Assembly (NCBI GenBank): GCA_008508345.1
Contig: QNGE01000736.1
Span: 35,505-99,504 of the forward strand
Reading direction: 5' to 3'
DNA length: 64,000 bases
Source of the DNA: Paragonimus westermani
Taxonomy: Eukaryota; Platyhelminthes; Trematoda; Plagiorchiida; Troglotrematidae
Every line of letters starts with the position of its first letter. Positions within the stretch are counted from its first letter, which is position 1. The translations under genes and the position numbers were made by a program. This document shows positions 58,772 to 64,000 of the stretch, one piece after another. The notes under the pieces are model-generated. The model worked only from the letters and a program-made list of their open reading frames with translations. It had not been told where the DNA came from and did not search any database.

Positions 58772-58947
58772 TGACCCACTGACTTACTCAATCAAATGAT
58801 AAAACTCCTGAAACTTTCATCACGTAAGAGCCTTTGGGGTTAGTATGAACGTTTCTGTGAGATAACGTAAAACGTTTCTCACTGATGTCGATCTTCTATC
58901 TACTGGCAATTCATTTAGAAGAGGTCAATCGTGAAAAGTCAGAATTT

Positions 58948-59025
58948 CGGCTGGATTCGAACCAGCGACAGAAATGACATGTCCAAACGTGACAAGCGCT
59001 CTATCGGATGAGCTATGAAGTTAGG
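58948..59025 (-). repeat. tRNA-derived SINE, family 2
   Basis: In - orientation it has TAGCTCATCCGATAGAGCGC (A-box and an intact D-arm GCTC/GAGC) and GCTGGTTCGAATCCAGCC (B-box and a perfect T-arm). No proper anticodon stem forms between them, so it is a SINE head, not a tRNA gene. Confidence 0.7.
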
Positions 59026-59224
59026 CCGGGAGTTTGGAAAATTCACACTTGGACTCTGTTACCCACTTGTTTCATTGTCTAACATAGAATCCACCAAACG
59101 ATCCAGGGAATCGACCGCCCCAGCAGGACTTCTCAACCAGTTCACTCTGCAATCCAGCAACGCCAATGTTGAGCAATGAAATCGCATTACTAATGAGTAG
59201 TTTGATAGATTTGACAATTTAGAG

Positions 59225-59305
59225 GAGATTTGTGATAGATTCGAACCAGCGACAGAAACAGCATGCCCAAATGTGGCAAGCGCTCAGTTGGTGGTATGGT
59301 TGGTA
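59225..59305 (-). repeat. tRNA-derived SINE, family 2
   Basis: A second copy of the same unit about 200 bases away, with CGCTGGTTCGAATC and GAGCGCTTGCCACATTTGGG in - orientation. It is slightly more degraded in the D-arm. Confidence 0.65.
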
Positions 59306-62300
59306 ACCTATGTGATTGAATCATAAATACGTAGCTAGTATTATAAAGTGCAAACCGAAAAGACCCTGACTTTACATACAGAAAGAAGTAGTATTTCAAC
59401 TTGAAGGTCGTATAGACAGACACGGACGGTGGCAACGGAAGCTTCAATAAGGATGTTGGTGGGCATCTTTGGAGACTAATGGAATCTCAAGCCTCTCGCA
59501 ATAACGCCTCAATTCTCCTATGCAAACATCATGTTGAGGAACCTCGTTTTTTAAAGACGATGATCATTTCTCATTTTTCGGTCGTCTTCATAACGTGAAG
59601 AGGAAGTACGGTGTCCTTCATTGATGCATCATAATCAATAGACATCTTGAAATAACAGTGTAACGAATAATCCATCCAGAACCGGCCCATGACAAAGCCT
59701 GCATTCAATTGAGCACTTTTGCATCCGTCATACATGGACACAGCCCAGTTGAAATGCTCAACAACAGAAGCCAGAGGATGTGTTCAACAAGCGTGATTCA
59801 GATGAGGAAGACATGCATTAAAAAGGCTTTAATGGTAAACGCGTGTCCCCATAAACCTATCGGTTTCAATGGGTAACAAAGACAGATACAACTTGTGTTT
59901 AACATTTGCAGTAGAAAGGTTTTACAGTTTCGCCACTCAAAGATCAGCCGAATAAGGTGGTCGCAAGATAGTAACTACGGCGTGAACTACTTTCGCGCAC
60001 ACTCATAAACATTTGAGGAGAATGGGAACAAAAAGTAGAATAAGTGAAACGTATAAGCCGATCTGGATCATGAAATGCACTCACAGCAAAACCTACAGCG
60101 TGTAGACTGTCAGTCATCAGTTTTTGAGCGCATAGGGCTGATCAGTAAACTTCTACAACTCGTGAGTTCTGGGAATTCATTGATAGAGCAAATGTTAATG
60201 TAATACTGGCACCGTGGTCTGCAATCTAGTGGAACTTCCGATGGCAGACCGGGTGATTAGTTTTCGCCGAGTCTAACTTACTAATCAACGTGCCAATGCA
60301 TCTGTCAGCCGTGTCTTCCGTTACAAAGCACCTATATGTTACAGGTCATAATGCCAGTATAGTATCGTCCTTCACTGTCCTGATTGGTGTTCACTGCTAT
60401 GAATAGAGACTACTTGGTATTCGATCCTGTTCTCATGTGACAATACCACTGTTTACCATGGTTAGACTATAAAACACCACTTCCATGAATCTGGAACGTA
60501 ACGCTCACATGTACTGTTGCTGTATCTGTGAGGTTCAGCTGGCCGCGTACAACCCTAGACGGACATTTCGCCCAAATTAGTCTCCATATGGTTTTGGTTT
60601 GTAAACAAGGACAGTAGTTGTTGTCGATTTTTCCCTCGCCACCAAACCTCGCAATCAACCGTTGTGTTTTCGTTGCCCTGACTGCAGAAAACTGGAACGA
60701 GCACAACAAAATAATCACAACTCATAAATACCGAAGAGTGGTGAAGCCCCACCGACCGACTGTTGGCAACCGGTCCGATGAACACAAAAATAACTGGATG
60801 ATAACCTTTGCTAACCGCTGGTTTAGTTGTGAACATCATTCACAATCTGGGCATTCCATTCGGGTGTTGTTTTCTCAGTATACTTCCACACCTACGACTT
60901 GCGTTTACTAATTATCTTCTTCAGACGGTCCGAAGGGGCACAGTGTACCAAAGTTAAAAGTCGTCCGATAGTGGCGCTCAACGACCAAATAAAGCCAACA
61001 ATGAAAACCACGTAAACCGCTGCAGAATCAAGTGTGTTACAATGAATCTTCACGCCCAGATACACGGTTTACTCGATCGGTCTGCTGCTCACAGTGCATA
61101 CCAGCCAAATTGTGGCTGCTGCGTCGTCTGTAAGACAGGCTGGTGCATATTGAAACGGACGACTAGGTATGCTCCAAGGTGGTTGGTTCAGATAACGATG
61201 CAAGCAACCAGAATGCAGTTTCAGTATTTAAAAAAACTCATTTCTACCATCGCCAAGCTTCTATTGGCAACAGACAAAAGTTGCTGACGTCATAGATTAA
61301 CTAATCCAGGTAATGATTAGACCATGACTGATTGACTTGCGACCCTAGCTGTCTGGAATCATTCGTGGATCATATGCTTTGTGGGATTGGCCCCACCGTG
61401 CATGAGTATCTGCCTGGGTCTGGAGATGTGTGTCACCCTCGTGACCACATTCAAACGACCATAGACTCACATGATTCATACTGACCTAAGCTTGCGGTTG
61501 ACATCACACAGTAGGAGGATCAAAATACGGACCTCTCGGTTCCTACTGCTATTATCACTATTATAGGTACGTTTTACGTACGTGACAAGGAGGGGTATAG
61601 TTAAACGGACGCAATGTTTCCTGCGGAAAAAAGACTGCTGCGCGGAAGCGTTCATGAGAACTATCACCATCAACAACAAAACATCAGTGGCTGTCGTTGA
61701 TGCCTAACTGCCACACAACCATGGTCAACATAACAATCCATAGTTCGACAGTGAAATAGGAAGTATGGATAGAACCAATCCATTGGTTTATTTCAACTCA
61801 AACCTTCAGCACCAAGATGCTTACTCCTTGCAATCAAACAAACAAGCTGTAATTGAGTAGGGCAATGTGGTATTCATAAAACGGTTCCCCTTGCAGCTTT
61901 CGCTGCCCCGCCTCTAATTGTTTGTTTCTTAGACCAACCAGTACTACCAGGATAGCGTTCATGGCATTGAGCCTGAATAAGGGCAAAATTCAAGTTCGTC
62001 CAGCTGCAGAAAGCCCTAACCCGGAAGGCCAGCATAACATAGTGGTGAACCTACAGGAAACTGAGTTCACATCCCTACGACAAGTCTTCATTGGTGTCGG
62101 TGTTGCTAGATGCGAGTAACTGAACGTAGATGTCGATGGCTGAATATCCTAAGGAGTCAAAAAGTAGCACTGCCTTCACGAGTACTTAAATTCGCAACTT
62201 TCAGGCATCAGAAAGATGAATGCCTCCAAAAACGTTGAAGGACATTGTTTTAACCTTGGAGCTACGAACTTACACTTTATTTGTTGTGCCTACACCATTG

Positions 62301-62619
62301 TTAATGCGGTTTCTTGAGCACACAGACGGATCAACAATCCTCACACTTCCGTCACGTGCTTATAACCACCACACTTGAGTGAGTGAAAGGCGCATCTTAA
62401 TAATGCAAAGTACACCCTAAAAAACGTCAGTCCAGGCTCATGCAAACTTCGAGTGATGTGATTTAATGTTATCACAGGACTAAACGTATAGTTATCAGCC
62501 AGAATGAATGCGGAAGCACAGCGTGATAACTTTTACTGGTTAACATCAAGGATTAAAGGATACTACCGGATACATGCGTGCACACACACATCCCATCCGA
62601 CACAAACAAATATACTGAC
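59306..62619. other. UBXN6 intron, unrecognised part
   Basis: Frames of up to about 97 codons on both strands (60.5-60.9 kb, 61.0-61.3 kb, 61.9-62.1 kb) without domain or splice support. Confidence 0.4.
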
Positions 62620-62847
62620 CTGAATGATCAAGTCACCTGGGAGACGAACACGTATCAACGCGTATCTGAAGAGACGAATTTCCTGTACTTTTAGACGCTC
62701 GCGCATGGCTTTCGTGAGTAACATTCCACTCTCCTCGATCACACGCTGTTGCCGTTCTAGCGAACGCTTAACCTCATCTTTGGTCATGTAGAAATACTCC
62801 TCTGGTAGCTGATCGCGAGACAGCATAGGAGGCGCATTTCCGGAGGC
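62620..62847 (-). CDS. UBXN6: UBXN6 internal exon, helical linker and first UBX strand
   Basis: The exon is flanked by a strong acceptor (CTCTCTCTGTCTTACACCAG|GCC) and donor (ATTCAG|GTCAGT), and is 76 codons in phase 0-0. The peptide shows FYMTKDEVKRSLERQQRVIE, then LLTKAMRERLKVQE, then RLFRYALIRVRLPGDLIIQ. Human UBXN6 has FY-MTPEE...LRTKAMREKEE...LRKYNYTLLRVRLPDG-LLQ in the same order, which is a clear match. Gly-Asp replaces the usual Asp-Gly in the first hairpin. Upstream exons with the PUB domain and the N-terminal VIM-like helix should lie to the right of the window; none was seen in 62848-64000. Confidence 0.92.
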
Positions 62848-63962
62848 CTGGTGTAAGACAGAGAGAGAAATTGTAGTGACTGAGGCAACCAAAAAGTTAA
62901 CCACGCCGATTGACTCATGTTATAAAACACTTGAAAACTAACGTCAACCCATTACAAATTAGTAAAGGGAGTTGCAGTAATAAGGAGTTCAGAAATCAGA
63001 AAGCTGAAGAAGTTCCATCGATCAATTCCTAGTTCGGTGTGTGAACACGGATTACTGTCCCGCATGTTCAACTGCTGACGGACATTGATGTTGAAACTTG
63101 TTAAACTTCTTGTTCGATTTCGTCAACTGTGAATAAATTTCATTCGTCAATCATCCAAGGAATATTGTCTCGATTATATACACGCGCGTTATCAGCATGA
63201 GGTTGAATTCACAGCTTGAAAAGTCATCAGTCGAAAGCTAAACGAGCGAATTAGTAAAAAACAAAAGCATAGTGAAAAATGAATTTAGTTAAAACCATTA
63301 GTAGCTCTGTGTGTGTAGGCATCCACCGACGGTGTTTTCATAATATCTTTAACCAGCTGCGGGATTGATCGCACAACTTCGAACATGAGAGTTGGGGTTC
63401 ACTCGAACGTGCGAGCAGGAATTTCGTAACTGGTGAAAAGGTAACCTGATTCGTGACTTCCCTAACTATCCAACATCTTGTGCAAACTCAGTCTTATCCC
63501 GTCAAAATAAAGGTTAGATCACAAACCATTTATCAGACCTGCATACATCCAGGTTTGTCTCACGGACATAAATGCCTTGCAACGTAGGAGCTGGAAGCTA
63601 GTTTTCACCCACGTTCAGTGGACACCAAACTCAAGCAATATTGGACCAACCATTGGAAGGTTGTCATCAATATTGGTGATAAACAGTTTGGAGGTTTATG
63701 TACAATTACGTCGGACGGAAAGGGGTCGAAGTTCGAATATAGGTGGAGTTCATGACCCCCAGCCACAGGGATTACAATGGTTGCGCAAACATTTTACACG
63801 AACGGATAATCGAATTTCATAGTCTAACTGCACCAGAATTAAATTACATTCAACATTCAATCCAAATTCAACTGTGATATTATAAACCAGTCTTAAAATT
63901 GTCCAGTCAATTCCTATTTGATTGGTCAGTCCATGTCTGTTTGGGAACCGACGAAGTCTTAC

Positions 63963-63965
<3 letters not shown>
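62848..63965. other. UBXN6 upstream intron, no feature recognised
   Basis: No further UBXN6 exon, element or tRNA could be identified before the AT microsatellite. Confidence 0.5.

Positions 63966-64000
<35 letters not shown>
63966..64000. repeat. AT dinucleotide microsatellite
   Basis: Perfect alternating AT for 35 bases, running off the window edge. Confidence 0.98.

Larger units (their letters stand above)
50401..62619 (-). other. UBXN6 intron 12.2 kb
   Basis: GT-AG intron in - orientation (GTCAGT at 62619 down to TTTTTAG at 50401). It holds a candidate internal exon, Penelope-like fragments, the interrupted RTE LINE, and SINE copies. Stretches without any recognised feature are 51926-52752, 58772-58947 and 59306-62619. 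Confidence 0.8.

Noticed and set aside
58948..59025. Genuine tRNA gene on the - strand
   Set aside because: D-arm and T-arm are good, but no 5-bp anticodon stem forms and the sequence is repeated with drift elsewhere, so it was called a SINE head.
1..64000. CRISPR arrays, bacterial operons or phage
   Set aside because: Intron-split eukaryotic genes and retroelements throughout; no regularly spaced direct repeats or ribosome-binding-site pattern.

Overview
This window is animal nuclear DNA. It has AT-leaning intergenic sequence, large introns with ordinary GT-AG borders, no operons, and dense relics of retroelements. The element mix (Penelope-like elements, RTE-type LINEs, Ty3/Gypsy, tRNA-derived SINEs) and the gene architecture suggest a flatworm, probably a digenean trematode. 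The taxon is an inference from remembered family flavour; no search was run.

Two protein-coding genes are convincing. The first, on the + strand, is the 3' two-thirds of a GRIP1/GRIP2 (glutamate receptor-interacting protein) orthologue. Nine exons between 19541 and 48001 join in one frame with every splice phase compatible. They encode 1194 residues holding PDZ4, PDZ5, PDZ6 and PDZ7. The linker between PDZ6 and PDZ7 is very long (about 575 residues), and the C-terminus ends in Thr-Val-Leu. PDZ1-3 are not seen and should lie upstream; three weak exon candidates at 2.3, 2.9 and 9.8 kb may be linker exons. The second, on the - strand and convergent with GRIP, is the C-terminal part of a UBXN6 (UBXD1) orthologue, a p97/VCP cofactor. 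One exon is at 62620-62847 and the terminal exon is at 50104-50400, with a 12.2 kb intron between them. That intron holds one more well-formed 98-codon phase 0-0 exon candidate at 50880-51173.

Left third (1-19.5 kb): mostly non-coding. It holds a Penelope-like/SINE inverted composite (3.4-4.5 kb), a Gypsy relic split by Penelope-like fragments (13.9-15.7 kb), and an inverted-repeat element of unknown class (15.8-17.1 kb). Middle (19.5-48 kb): GRIP exons separated by introns. The introns hold an inverted SINE dimer (19.9-20.3 kb), a Penelope-like reverse transcriptase (37.6-39.2 kb), an inverted Penelope-like dimer (40.7-42.2 kb), and a further inverted-repeat element (45.6-47.3 kb). Right third (48-64 kb): the two gene 3' ends converge across 2.1 kb. 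An RTE LINE on the - strand (58.0 to 52.8 kb) follows, interrupted by an inverted Penelope-like dimer.

The most unusual theme is that retroelement copies repeatedly occur as inverted pairs with both 3' ends facing outward. The SINE pair is bounded by a 12-bp direct repeat around the whole pair, so it appears to have arrived in a single insertion. Several Penelope-like 3' ends also carry a partial hammerhead-ribozyme-like core.
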